A stretch of DNA of 46,519 bases from an uncultured Eubacteriaceae bacterium (lineage in GTDB: Bacteria > Bacillota > Clostridia > Peptostreptococcales > Anaerovoracaceae): positions 1-46,519 of the forward strand of contig CAIFEY010000023.1 in the NCBI GenBank assembly GCA_903789635.1. Direction: 5' to 3'. Positions within the stretch are counted from its first letter, which is position 1. The number at the start of each line of letters is the position of its first letter. This document shows, one piece after another, positions 36,050-46,465 of this stretch. The notes beneath the pieces were generated by a model. That model searched no databases. It was not told the origin of the DNA and saw nothing but the letters and a program-made list of their open reading frames with translations. The translations under genes were made by a program, and so were the position numbers.

Positions 36050-36092
36050 AAAAAAAGGGGCCGCATCCGGAAAGATTCTCCGGAAACGGCCC
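36050..36092 (-). terminator. Terminator of tRNA-Sec
   Basis: On the minus strand GGGCCG-TCCGGA pairs with TCCGGA-CGGCCC and is followed by seven Ts, 8 bases after the tRNA 3' end. Confidence 0.88.
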
Positions 36093-36099
36093 TGTAATC

Positions 36100-36196
36100 T
36101 GGCGGGAGTATGTGGGAATTGAACCCACCCGAGAGGCTCCTAACCCCTCACATTGGTTTTGAAGACCAAGAGGCACACCAGCACCTATCTACCCCC
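36100..36196 (-). tRNA. selC: tRNA-Sec (anticodon UCA)
   Basis: On the minus strand a 97-base tRNA runs from GGGGGTAGATAGG to ATACTCCCGCCA with encoded CCA. The anticodon loop CTTCAAA carries UCA. It has a long acceptor stem, an extended variable arm (GTGAGGGGTTAGGAGCCTCTC) and a T arm GGTTCAATTCC, as expected for bacterial tRNA-Sec. A perfect promoter precedes it and a terminator follows, so it is transcribed on its own. Confidence 0.96.
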
Positions 36197-36223
36197 ATAA
36201 CGTATTTAGTCTCATACTCAACC

Positions 36224-36252
36224 ATTATATTGACTGCACCTATTCTTGTCAA
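36224..36252 (-). promoter_or_regulatory. Consensus promoter of tRNA-Sec
   Basis: On the minus strand a perfect TTGACA and a perfect TATAAT are 17 bases apart, about 30 bases upstream of the tRNA 5' end. Confidence 0.9.
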
Positions 36253-36438
36253 TCTTAAAATATTTCTTTTCTCTGCATTTTACGGGTTGTAAACTGAAAG
36301 AAAAGGATTAAAATACATCTATTGACTTCACGGGGCGCACGGACCCGCCGTCAAGCCATGCCGATGCCGCACCGGGCGGTCCTGACCGGGACAGTGCCGA
36401 CGATCCTGCTGCCGTCCGCGGCAGCACCCGAATACAAT

Positions 36439-36500
36439 CCGAAGTCAGCACCGAAGACGTCCGAAGTCAACACCGGAAGACGACCCGAAGTCAGCACCGG
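36439..36500. repeat. Three imperfect ~22-bp tandem repeats
   Basis: CCGAAGTCAGCACCG occurs three times (one copy with AACACCGG) separated by GAAGACG-type linkers. It lies in the 36253-36662 gap upstream of trkH, which has no gene. Confidence 0.65.
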
Positions 36501-36662
36501 CGATATCAAAAACAACATTTTAATATAGTAATATATAGTATGAAATAACGAAATCATAACGTCAGCACGGCATCGGCAGCTGCAGTACCGATACGCCGGA
36601 CGTTCGTTTGATACAGACGTACTTTAACATACGTCCGATACAGAAGAAAGTGACGCATTCCT

Positions 36663-38069
36663 ATGAAACAGATCGCTGTCTCCAATAAACGCCGCCGCAG
36701 GCACGGGATATCCCCTGTACGATGGACCTCCCTGAGTTTCCTTGCGGTTATTATCGTCGGCTCACTGCTCCTGACGCTGCCGATCGCGAACAAGGGCCCC
36801 GTCGAGCCGTACATCAACAACCTGTTCATCTCCGTCTCCGCGGTCTGCGTGACCGGCCTGTCGCCGATCGTCCTGATCGACACGTATTCCGTGTTCGGCC
36901 AGGTCGTCGTCATGCTGCTGATCCAGATCGGAGGGCTGGGGTTCTTCACGTTCCTCTACTTCTTCCTGTACACGACCAGGGCACGGCTCTCCATGTCGAC
37001 TAAGCTCGTCTTTCAGGAGGCGCTGAACCAGGACAACATGCATGAACTGCCGCGCATCCTGAAGACGATCATCAGCTACACGGCGGGCGTAGAGGCCGTC
37101 GGTGCGGTCTTCTGGGCGATCGCCCTGATCCCGCGCTACGGAATCGGAAAAGGCATCTGCTACGGCATCTGGCACTCCGTCAGCGCGTTCTGCAACGCCG
37201 GATTCGACCTGCTCGGAAGCAATTCCCTGATCGGGTGGCAGAACAACTTCCTGATCAACGCGGTCACCGCCGCCGAGATCGTCCTGGGCGGCATCGGATT
37301 CTTTGTCGTCCTGGACCTGTTCGACCGGATCCGCGCCGAGAAACGCCGCGACCTGGGCTTCAGCGTCCGCCGCTGCGTGCGGAAGCTGTCCCTGCACACC
37401 AAGCTCGTCCTCGTGACGACCGCCCTGCTGCTCGTCCTCGGTACGATCGGCTTCCTGGGCCTGGAATTCCACAACCCGGGCACGATCGGCCGCATGCCGC
37501 TGCGCTGGAAGATCGGCACGTCCTTCTTCCAGTCCGTCACGGCCAGGACCGCCGGATTCGCGACGGTCGACATGGCGAGCCTGCACACGGCGACCAAGAT
37601 GCTGATGTGCGTCCTGATGTTCATCGGAGGGTCGCCCGGCTCCACCGCCGGCGGAATTAAGACCGTCACGTTCGCCCTGGTCATCCTGATGACCATCGGC
37701 GTCTGCCACGGCCGCGACAACGTCATCGTCTGGGGCAGAAAGGTCCGCACCAACACGGTCCTGCAGGCCTTCACCGTCTTCGCACTCGGCCTGACCGCCT
37801 GCGTCATCGGCGTCCTGATCCTCTCAATCACCGAGCCGCAGCAGCAGGTCCAGAACCTGATGCTCGAGGTCTTCTCCGCATTCGGCACGGTCGGCCTGTC
37901 CGCGAGCGTCACCCCGACGCTTTCCGACGTCGGCAAGAGTGTGATCATGATTCTGATGTATATGGGCCGTATCGGTCCGATCTCGCTGATGCTGCTGTTC
38001 ACGCGCATCTCGCAGAAACACCGGCTGAACGAGCTGAAGTATCCGGAGACTGACGTCATGGTCGGCTGA
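36663..38069 (+). CDS. Trk/Ktr potassium transporter membrane subunit
   Basis: A 468-residue TrkH/KtrB-family channel-like transporter. Four selectivity-filter-like loops are visible: CVTGLSP, CNAGFDLLG, TARTAGFATVDM and FSAFGTVGLS, each followed by a hydrophobic helix. It imports K+ coupled to Na+ or H+ and membrane potential. A conserved GGSPGSTAGGIKT segment precedes the last repeat. The regulatory NAD-binding subunit gene follows 150 bases downstream. The ribosome site is weak, but the start agrees with the family N-terminus. Confidence 0.93.
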   Translation: MKQIAVSNKRRRRHGISPVRWTSLSFLAVIIVGSLLLTLPIANKGPVEPYINNLFISVSAVCVTGLSPIVLIDTYSVFGQVVVMLLIQIGGLGFFTFLYFFLYTTRARLSMSTKLVFQEALNQDNMHELPRILKTIISYTAGVEAVGAVFWAIALIPRYGIGKGICYGIWHSVSAFCNAGFDLLGSNSLIGWQNNFLINAVTAAEIVLGGIGFFVVLDLFDRIRAEKRRDLGFSVRRCVRKLSLHTKLVLVTTALLLVLGTIGFLGLEFHNPGTIGRMPLRWKIGTSFFQSVTARTAGFATVDMASLHTATKMLMCVLMFIGGSPGSTAGGIKTVTFALVILMTIGVCHGRDNVIVWGRKVRTNTVLQAFTVFALGLTACVIGVLILSITEPQQQVQNLMLEVFSAFGTVGLSASVTPTLSDVGKSVIMILMYMGRIGPISLMLLFTRISQKHRLNELKYPETDVMVG

Positions 38070-38219
38070 TGGACTGCAGCAGCCGAACGCCCCTTTCGGC
38101 CGTTGACGGCTGCGCACCCGCACGACAGCGGCCGTATATCCATGTACCGCCGCACAGCATATATAGTTGACAAATACCAAAAGACTACATATTTAATGTA
38201 TATAACAGGAGGTTGCCTG

Positions 38220-38888
38220 ATGGCAAAGAAAACACTGCAAGTGGCCATTCTCGGCCTGGGAATCTTTGGATCCACTCTCTCGGAAACGCTCGCGGAAAAC
38301 GGGGTTGAGGTCCTCGCCGTCGACATCGACCCGGTGTGCGTGGAGCGCGTGTCCGACGAGGTCACCCGCGCCGTCGTCGCCGACATCACCGATAAGGAGC
38401 AGCTGCTGGAGCTCGGCATCACGGAGTTTGACGTCGTGATCGTCTCCCTGTCCAAGCACTTCGAGGAATCCGTCCTCTGCACGATGATCCTGAAGGAGCT
38501 CGGCGTCACTGACATCATCGCCAAGGCGCGCACGCGCCGCAAGGGCCTGATCTTAGAGAAGGTCGGCGCGACCCGCGTCGTCAACTCGGAGAAGGACATG
38601 GCGCACCGCATTGCGAAGAGCCTGCTCCGCCACGACATCCTGGACCTGATCAACCTCGACGAGGAGCACTCCGTCGCCGAGATCAAGGCCCCTGCCGCCT
38701 GGATCGGCAAGACGATCGACAAGCTGAACATCCGCTCCGCCTACGACATGAACATCATCGGCATCTACCACGGCAGCGACGAGAACATGTACCTGAACTT
38801 CAACGCGGACTACGTCGTCGTCGAGAACGACCGCTTCCTGGTCATCGGCAATACCCGTTCGATCGAGAAGTGGGACAGAGTGAAATAA
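38220..38888 (+). CDS. TrkA/KtrA potassium uptake regulatory subunit
   Basis: A 222-residue cytoplasmic RCK protein. The Rossmann motif AILGLGIFGSTLSETL (9-24) binds nucleotide, an acidic D37 ends the second strand (VLAVDIDP), and a TrkA-C domain covers about 140-222. It gates the adjacent TrkH-type subunit. AGGAGG lies 7 bases before the ATG at 38220; longer readings run into non-coding sequence. Confidence 0.93.
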   Translation: MAKKTLQVAILGLGIFGSTLSETLAENGVEVLAVDIDPVCVERVSDEVTRAVVADITDKEQLLELGITEFDVVIVSLSKHFEESVLCTMILKELGVTDIIAKARTRRKGLILEKVGATRVVNSEKDMAHRIAKSLLRHDILDLINLDEEHSVAEIKAPAAWIGKTIDKLNIRSAYDMNIIGIYHGSDENMYLNFNADYVVVENDRFLVIGNTRSIEKWDRVK

Positions 38889-38903
38889 TCCGGCAATTAA
38901 CAG

Positions 38904-38935
38904 GGCCGCGGGACACAGTGATTCCGCGGCCTTTT
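38904..38935 (+). terminator. Terminator of the Trk operon
   Basis: GGCCGCGG pairs with CCGCGGCC over a 12-base loop, followed by TTTT, 15 bases past the stop. Confidence 0.85.
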
Positions 38936-39137
38936 GCTATGCCGTTCCGGTTTCCTTTGTCCGCCGGCCTACCAGCCCCCATCCCCGCCGTTTCGCATCC
39001 CCGCGGACATCACGGCCCGCCGCCCGTGTATACATCCGTCCTGTCCGTTTTTCCGCCCGCCTCCGTGGGCATACAATACGATAAGAGACTTCACCGCCAA
39101 AGGTTTACACATCAACCACGAACCAATGGAGGTAATT

Positions 39138-39563
39138 ATGGAAAAACTATCGTTACAGGACATCAGGCCCCTCCTGGAGCCGTTTCAGCCGCTGCAGTGG
39201 GTCCTCGACAAGGACACCATCGCCGTCTACCCCTGCTTCGACCCCGAGCCGGTCCGCCTGCAGCAGGGCGAGTCGCTGACCCTGAGTGACGGCCCGGCGG
39301 TCATCCTGTCCGGCTCCGGCACCTCCTCTCAGGAGGGACAAAGTTCACCGCTCAAGCCAGGAGACCTGACCGGCTGCATACGCGACACGAACAGCAGCGC
39401 GCTGCTGCCGACGCACCCGACCTTCACCGCGGGCAGCCCGGACACCGTCCTGCTCTGCATGGGAAAGCGCGTCCTGGACGGCACATGCTTCGGCATGTCC
39501 TGCGGCAGCATGCACCTGAGGACCCGCGAGATGATCGTGCGGTACCTGGACGGGCATCGTTAA
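39138..39563 (+). CDS. Small protein of unknown function, cNMP-fold-like
   Basis: A 141-residue soluble protein that I do not recognise. GGAGG 6 bases before the ATG and a clear frame support it as real. Segments such as QGESLTLSDGPAVILSGSG, LKPGDLTGCI and VLLCMGKRVLDG loosely recall the beta-roll of cyclic-nucleotide-binding/Crp-type sensor domains, but no DNA-binding domain follows. Several cysteines (in FGMSCGSM and elsewhere) are present. It lies between the Trk terminator and a convergent GntR gene. Confidence 0.6.
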   Translation: MEKLSLQDIRPLLEPFQPLQWVLDKDTIAVYPCFDPEPVRLQQGESLTLSDGPAVILSGSGTSSQEGQSSPLKPGDLTGCIRDTNSSALLPTHPTFTAGSPDTVLLCMGKRVLDGTCFGMSCGSMHLRTREMIVRYLDGHR

Positions 39564-39683
39564 CGCAATGCCGTAAGAAAACAATCGGACGGACACACGG
39601 GAGAATCTGCAGTTCCGCAGCGGGATGCGGACTCTCCCCATTTCCATCCGCTGAAAAGAGGCTTCGTCTTCGCTTACGTCCAG

Positions 39684-40415
39684 CTACTTACTCTTATAAT
39701 CAAAGTCGATCACGCTGTTGATATTCATCAGCCCCCTGAGTTCCTTCTCCATCGACTTCATGAGGATACGGACTGCAGCTTCCGCGGCTTCTCGTTCACG
39801 GGCATGGATCGCGTTCAGAATATCCTCATGCTCCTGAATATGATGTGTCCTGCTCCCCTCTGTATCAGAAGGAATCATGGCGTCACAGCAGCGGCCGATC
39901 ACGTCCGCACAATTCCCCACCATCTTGACGAGCAGCGGATTCCTGGCACACTCCGCGATCCGGACGTGGAAGGCGGCACCCTGCTCCGCCCATGCCTTTT
40001 TCGACAGGAGCGCCTCCCTGAGATCGTGAAGAGTGTCATCGATTTTAACGAGATCCTTCTCCGATGCCCTGTCGATGCAGAGTTTCACGGCCAGCACGTC
40101 CAGATCCGTGAACACTTCCATGATCTGCTGGGCAGATACGTCTGCATGGAACTCGAGATTCGTTCCCTCGTTGAGCGTGAAGTTCAGCATCGGCTGACGC
40201 ATGAACGTCCCCTTCCCCGGGATCGACTCCACCGCCCCGTTCATCGCGAGTGCCTTCATCGCCTCTCTGACGATATTTCTGCTGACGCGGAACTGCGTCG
40301 CGAACTCGCTCTCGGTCGGCAGTTTATCCCCTACCTGCAGTTTGTTTTCCTGTGTATATTTCACTATCGAATCCAAAACCTGGTTCGACAAAGAAACCCT
40401 TTTGATCGTATCCAT
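39684..40415 (-). CDS. GntR/FadR-type regulator (FCD domain)
   Basis: A 243-residue GntR-family regulator. The N-terminal winged helix (about 8-75) includes GDKLPTESEFATQFRVSRNIVREAMKAL. The C-terminal all-helical FCD domain (about 90-235) has metal-ligand candidates in HVRIAE, near ADVIGR and in HIQEHEDIL. FCD regulators bind small carboxylates. It is transcribed away from selD, from a promoter whose -10 box overlaps a dyad, consistent with autoregulation. Whether it also controls selD is an open inference. Confidence 0.88.
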   Translation of the reverse strand: MDTIKRVSLSNQVLDSIVKYTQENKLQVGDKLPTESEFATQFRVSRNIVREAMKALAMNGAVESIPGKGTFMRQPMLNFTLNEGTNLEFHADVSAQQIMEVFTDLDVLAVKLCIDRASEKDLVKIDDTLHDLREALLSKKAWAEQGAAFHVRIAECARNPLLVKMVGNCADVIGRCCDAMIPSDTEGSRTHHIQEHEDILNAIHAREREAAEAAVRILMKSMEKELRGLMNINSVIDFDYKSK

Positions 40416-40473
40416 TTCATCCGTCCTTCCTACTGTGATTGATGTCTACGTTCATTATTCTATATGTTCTACA

Positions 40474-40492
40474 TTTGATCAGTTTAATCAAA
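40474..40492. promoter_or_regulatory. Dyad operator candidate for the GntR regulator
   Basis: TTTGAT and ATCAAA are inverted repeats 7 bases apart and overlap the -10 box of the gntR promoter. Confidence 0.5.
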
Positions 40493-40509
40493 ACTTCCTT
40501 CATTGTCAA
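40481..40509 (-). promoter_or_regulatory. Promoter of the GntR regulator gene
   Basis: On the minus strand TTGACA and TAAACT are 17 bases apart, about 65 bases before the start codon. Confidence 0.6.
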
Positions 40510-40674
40510 GATTATGACAAATCACCGATTAGCTCCGTTCCGGAGCGGCCGGCAGGACGGATATACCCCCTGCCCGCGGAAGCTTTGTCATATAGCCAAA
40601 TTGACGGTTATTTCCGCATAGTTAATAGTGGAAACAGCTGAAAATAAACAATAGGGCAATATCCGCCGAATCTG

Positions 40675-40703
40675 TTGACAATGCGACGTTCAGTTAATAC
40701 AAT
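40675..40703 (+). promoter_or_regulatory. Promoter of selD
   Basis: TTGACA and TACAAT are exactly 17 bases apart. The predicted transcript starts near 40710, leaving a leader of about 275 bases. Confidence 0.8.
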
Positions 40704-40985
40704 TTAACGACTGGAGGGGTAACTTCTGTTTATTGGGTACCCCGTAAGGGTATTAAGGTTTTGTATACATGACGCCCCTGCCGCAGCCACTCCCACGGCG
40801 ATTTCAGCGGGGCAGCGAACCCGGGATTTTCCGGGCGGTCACGGCGAATACAGCAAATACGAGCAAATACAAACAGCTGCACATCATTAACATGGCGAAA
40901 GCCATGCGAATCACGCAGTTTTACGTCTATTAGAGACGATTATTTACCGAATACCACGATTTTACAGATATAAGGAGGAACATTT
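40704..40985 (+). promoter_or_regulatory. Long structured 5' leader of selD
   Basis: Four hairpins can be drawn: TACCC/GGGTA (40738-40752), GCCCC-TG/CA-GGGGC (40774-40813), CCCGG/CCGGG (40820-40835) and CATGGC-GAAA-GCCATG (40891-40906, a GNRA tetraloop). AAGGAGG follows close to the start. No internal terminator is clear. It matches no riboswitch class I know. Confidence 0.55.
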
Positions 40986-42023
40986 ATGTCAGAGACCAAG
41001 TTAACGGACCTTACCACGCATCGCGGCTGAGCGGCCAAGGTGGCACCAGACACCCTGTCGCAGGTCCTGCGGCAATTACCTAAATTCAATGATCCTAATC
41101 TGCTTGTCGGATTTGACACCGCCGACGACGCTGCAGTCTACAAGATCAATGACATTACCGCTCTGATCGAGACGGTGGACATCTTCCCACCGGTTGTGGA
41201 TGATCCGTTCGACTATGGCAGGATCGCGGCGGCGAACTCCCTGAGTGACGTCTACGCCATGGGAGGCCAGCCAAAGCTCTGCATGAACGTCCTCGGCGTA
41301 CCGGAGTCGATGCCTGCCGATGTCACGGCGGAGATCCTCGGGGGCGGATACGAGAAGGTCAAGGAAGCGGATGCCATCATCTGCGGCGGCCACACCGTCC
41401 ACCTCGCGGAGCCGGTTTACGGACTCTGCGTAAGCGGATTCGTACACCCTGACCACATCCTGCCGAACAGCGAGGCTAAGGACGGCGACGTCCTGATCGC
41501 GACCAAGGCTGTCGGAACCGGTATCCTGAACACCGCAATCAAGGCGGACCTCCTGACCCCGAACACGGTCAAGGAGCTGACGGAGTCCATGGCGATGCTG
41601 AACAAGTACGCCGCCGAGCAGCTCGGCGACTTCCACGTCCACGCCTGCACCGACATCACCGGATTCGGAATCCTGGGCCACGTCTACGAGATGGCGGCCG
41701 GCTGCCACAAGCGCATCCGCCTGGACAGCTCCAAGATCCCGTTCCTGCCTCAGGCACTGGAAATGGCGGAGATGGGCGTCGTCCCTGCGGGCGCGTACAA
41801 CAACCGCAAGTGGATCGGCGGATCCATCCAGTTCGCGGACAGCGTGTCCACGGGCGTCCAGGACGTCCTGTTCGACCCGCAGACCTCCGGCGGCCTGATT
41901 ATCGCCGTCCCGGAGAACGAGGGCGAGAAGCTGCTGCGCCGCATGAAGGACACCGTCCCTTACGCGGAAATGATCGGAACCGTCTTCGACGGAAGCTGCC
42001 ACCAGCCGGTGGAAGTCATCTAA
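40986..42023 (+). CDS. selD: Selenophosphate synthetase, itself a selenoprotein (Sec15)
   Basis: A 345-residue enzyme making selenophosphate from selenide and ATP. The ATG at 40986 has AAGGAGG upstream. An in-frame TGA at 41028-41030 gives U15 in HRGUAAKV, where many SelD proteins have Cys; starting after it would remove the catalytic loop. DDAAVY and IAAANSLSDVYAMGG are ATP/metal-binding motifs, and the C-terminal domain has FDPQTSGGLI. A short GCC-AAGGU-GGC hairpin just after the UGA may act as SECIS. Since SelD needs Sec to be made, its own synthesis depends on the pathway it feeds. Confidence 0.96.
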
Positions 42024-42034
42024 AGGAACATTGC

Positions 42035-42064
42035 GAGAGCCGTGCGCGAGTGCGGCTCTCTTTT
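42035..42064 (+). terminator. Terminator of selD
   Basis: GAGAGCCG pairs with CGGCTCTC over a 10-base loop, followed by TTTT, 12 bases past the stop. The next 350 bases (42065-42420) show no gene. Confidence 0.88.
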
Positions 42065-42425
42065 GTTATGTTATGCCCGCTGCGCCCCGCTGGACGGGCG
42101 GCATTGCGCATTCATCCCCCGCGCGCAGCCTGCCTGCAGCGCCGCCCTGCGCCGTCCGGAAAAGCACCCTCCATGTGCTTTGTACGGCGGCGCGAACGCG
42201 GGCGAATCCCCGGAATCCATCCGAGGCCAAGAAGTCTGAACAGACGCTCAATTGTGCCTTGGATTTTGTCTGCAAGGTAAAATATTCCCTATTGGCGGAA
42301 AATCCGCGAACTTCAATGCGTGGCAATCCGCCTAATTTATTTCTTACAATTTTGTGTTTTGCCGTAGATAAGTCCAGGTATATCAAGAAAATATGGTAAA
42401 GCTGTCAATTCTGCGTATAACTCAA

Positions 42426-42454
42426 TTGCAGACCGTCTTTATTTGCGTTAAACT
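42426..42454 (+). promoter_or_regulatory. Possible promoter of pckA
   Basis: TTGCAG and TAAACT are 17 bases apart, about 80 bases before the start. Both boxes are imperfect. Confidence 0.35.
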
Positions 42455-42535
42455 ATAAGGTAGAGATTTTTCAGAATTTATATTTCCGGATTCTGCGCTC
42501 TGCGGGTCCGGATCGTTCATTCAAGGAGGAATATA

Positions 42536-44125
<1,590 letters not shown>

Positions 44126-44159
44126 TCCCTGAGAAAAAGCAGGCAAAATATGAATATAC

Positions 44160-44208
44160 AAATCCGCCCGGAGCGGCTGCGGCAGCGCAGCCCCCGGGCG
44201 GATTTTTT
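44160..44208. terminator. Terminator of pckA
   Basis: AAATCCGCCCGG pairs with CCGGGCGGATTT over a GC-rich loop, followed by a T run on the plus strand. Confidence 0.9.
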
Positions 44209-44390
44209 CGCGGATATTTTCACGTGTAATTTCCCCATTTTCTCCCGATAAATTCCAGTTAGAGATGTTACATATATAATTATAATGGGTAGACATATAA
44301 AGAACTTTTATCGTACAATATAATGAACAAAGATTCAATTTTTGACACATCAGCCGCTGCCGCAGCAATACACACGGAAGGAGCCGAGCC

Positions 44391-45302
44391 ATGCTGGACC
44401 TGAAAAAACTGAACTACCTCGCCGCCATTCATAAATACGGAAGCTTTACCCAGGCGAGCAAAGAGCTCTACGTCTCTCAGCCGGCCATCTCCGCGGCGAT
44501 CACGTCCCTGGAGAAGCAGCTCGGCGTCGACCTGCTGATCAGGAACTCCAAGTCCGTCACATTCACGCCGGCGGGCGAGCGGTTCATGATCTACACGGAA
44601 CACATCCTGCAGGAGTGCAGTGACGCGGAACAGGAGATGAAGCGCATGGCCGAGTCCTACGACCACACCCTGCGCCTCGGCCTCTCGCCTTCCCTGTCCC
44701 ATCACCTTCTGCCATTCCTCTACGAGACCTTCTTCCCAAAGCACCGCGACGCGCACATCCAGCTGTTCGAGGGCACGATGACCAACCACATCACGATGGT
44801 CAGGGACGGCAGCCTGGACGTGACCTACAACGGCATCCCGGACCACCCTGTCGATGACATCATCTGCGAGAAGATCGGCACGACCCAGATCTACGCCATG
44901 CTCCCGCACGACCACCCGCTGACCAAACAGCCGAAGATCGACATCGAAATGCTGAACGGCGAGGCCGTCTCCCTGCCGGACAGGAACTCCAAGGTCTACC
45001 GCCTGATGGTCCACGAGTTCCAGCGCTACGGCGTCGTCCCGCGCGAGATCTCCTACCACGACCAGATCATCTGCATGCTCGACATGGTGAAATACGGCAA
45101 CTACATCTGCTTCGTCAACGAGAGCACCTACCGGACCCTCGTTGACACCAACCCTGAGCTCGTCGCCCGCCCGATGACCCGCCCGATCACCTTCGACGTC
45201 GGCTTCATCATGCGCAAGGACGTCCCGCTCCCTAAGATCGGCCGCGAACTGATCGAATATGCCAAGAAGACCTCCGCCCAGTGGCTCGAGCGCGCCGATT
45301 AG
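44391..45302 (+). CDS. LysR-type transcriptional regulator
   Basis: A 303-residue LysR regulator. The N-terminal helix-turn-helix is LNYLAAIHKYGSFTQASKEL...SQPAISAAITSLEKQLG, and the effector domain covers about 90-295. It is not of the selenium-linked subgroup seen beside selB. AAGGAG lies 7 bases before the ATG. It has no divergent partner gene in the usual position, as pckA upstream is co-directional and terminated, so its target is not evident. Confidence 0.9.
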   Translation: MLDLKKLNYLAAIHKYGSFTQASKELYVSQPAISAAITSLEKQLGVDLLIRNSKSVTFTPAGERFMIYTEHILQECSDAEQEMKRMAESYDHTLRLGLSPSLSHHLLPFLYETFFPKHRDAHIQLFEGTMTNHITMVRDGSLDVTYNGIPDHPVDDIICEKIGTTQIYAMLPHDHPLTKQPKIDIEMLNGEAVSLPDRNSKVYRLMVHEFQRYGVVPREISYHDQIICMLDMVKYGNYICFVNESTYRTLVDTNPELVARPMTRPITFDVGFIMRKDVPLPKIGRELIEYAKKTSAQWLERAD

Positions 45303-45305
45303 TCT

Positions 45306-46280
45306 CTATAATTCAAAACTTTGTCCCGGCTCCGTAAACGCGATCACGCGCCCGCAGCGCGCTTCCCACCGCTCGATCCTGCGCTGAAGCAGGTGCCGCA
45401 TGTTCATCGAATCGTCCGGTTCGAACGGGACGTGGTAGACCGCAAAGGTCTCCGCCTTCAGCTCGCCGTGGTAGAACCTGCGGTAACCCAGCTCCCCGAA
45501 GAACAGCGGGTTGACGAACGCAATATCAATATCCTTCGGGAACTCGTGGAAATCGTAGTGCGTGTAGTCCACGTCCGCCGTGATCAGGACCTTCCTTTCA
45601 TCGAAATTCAATAAGTAACAAAAATGCGGAATCTGATAATACACCTTATCGAGATGACGCATTTTTTTCGCGCGGATTTCCAGGTGCGGCTCCGGGCGGA
45701 TCACGATCCGGTCCGTATCTCCGCTCAGGTAAAACGCCGGAACCCCCGTCTCCTCAAGCGCCGCGGTGAGATCCGTCATCTCAAGAGCGTCCTCCGGCAG
45801 CACGATTCCCTTGACAGGGCTGATTCTCTCTTTCTGCGGCACATGAGGCCCTTCAGGGCCCTCCTGCTCGGGTGATTCGCCCCGCAGATGCCTTCCATCC
45901 TGTTCCTGTCCCTGCAGCTCCATCAGCCTTTGCCGATGACGAAGGAAGCGGATCAGTTTCCCCTCCGAGAAGTGATCCTCGTGCGTGTGTGTGAACAGCA
46001 GGTAATCGATCTTGCGGAACGGACCGCGCCCCTCCAGCAGGTTCTCCCACGTCTCCTCCGGCACTCGGCTGAACGGATGCCCCTCATCCTCATAAATCGC
46101 GTCCACGAGCACATTAATCCCCATATAACTCAGCATAATCCCCGTATTCGCGAGCAAAACCGCTGTTATCGCCCCATTTTCCCGTCCTAAATCACTATTT
46201 TCCTGTAGTAATTCGCTTCGTTCCTGCAGTAAGTCACTTCTGCCCGTAGTCCCGTCCATAATTGCAAACCCTTTTTCCAT
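45306..46280 (-). CDS. MBL-fold metal-dependent hydrolase
   Basis: A metallo-beta-lactamase-fold protein of 324 residues. The metal motif THTHEDHF is at 97-104 and a second aspartate at ITADVDYTHYD; NTGIMLSYMGINVLVDAIY forms the first strands. No signal peptide is seen. The N-terminus has three heptad-like repeats (SDLLQER, SELLQEN, SDLGREN) not usual for the fold, and residues 110-155 form a Gln/Glu/Gly-rich low-complexity insert. An internal ATG at codon 8 is an alternative start with AAGGG upstream. It is convergent with the LysR gene, 3 bases apart. The substrate is unknown. Confidence 0.8.
   Translation of the reverse strand: MEKGFAIMDGTTGRSDLLQERSELLQENSDLGRENGAITAVLLANTGIMLSYMGINVLVDAIYEDEGHPFSRVPEETWENLLEGRGPFRKIDYLLFTHTHEDHFSEGKLIRFLRHRQRLMELQGQEQDGRHLRGESPEQEGPEGPHVPQKERISPVKGIVLPEDALEMTDLTAALEETGVPAFYLSGDTDRIVIRPEPHLEIRAKKMRHLDKVYYQIPHFCYLLNFDERKVLITADVDYTHYDFHEFPKDIDIAFVNPLFFGELGYRRFYHGELKAETFAVYHVPFEPDDSMNMRHLLQRRIERWEARCGRVIAFTEPGQSFEL
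46176..46238 (-). repeat. Three in-frame 21-bp repeats in the MBL gene
   Basis: Three consecutive 21-base units encode SDLLQER, SELLQEN and SDLGREN. The unit length keeps the frame, so copy number could vary without breaking the gene. Confidence 0.75.
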
Positions 46281-46372
46281 AAAACTGCATCCTGAAAATG
46301 CAGGTCAGAAATACATTCACTTCGTATATTCCGACTATCGTCTACCCCCTATACTACCGCGAAACGGCAAAT

Positions 46373-46415
46373 AAAAAAAGAGCCTGCAACAGGCAATTGT
46401 CTGCTGCAAGCTCTT
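46373..46415 (-). terminator. Terminator of the rRNA operon
   Basis: On the minus strand AAGAGC-TGCA-CAG pairs with CTG-TGCA-GCTCTT and runs into seven Ts, about 50 bases past the 5S 3' end. Confidence 0.85.
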
Positions 46416-46465
46416 CTGCTTCATGAGAAATGATAAACATGAAACGAATAAATACTTTAGAACCG

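Noticed and set aside
41040-42023. selD starting after the TGA
   Set aside because: This would delete the catalytic loop; a strong ribosome site and ATG at 40986 and the HRGU context support Sec15.
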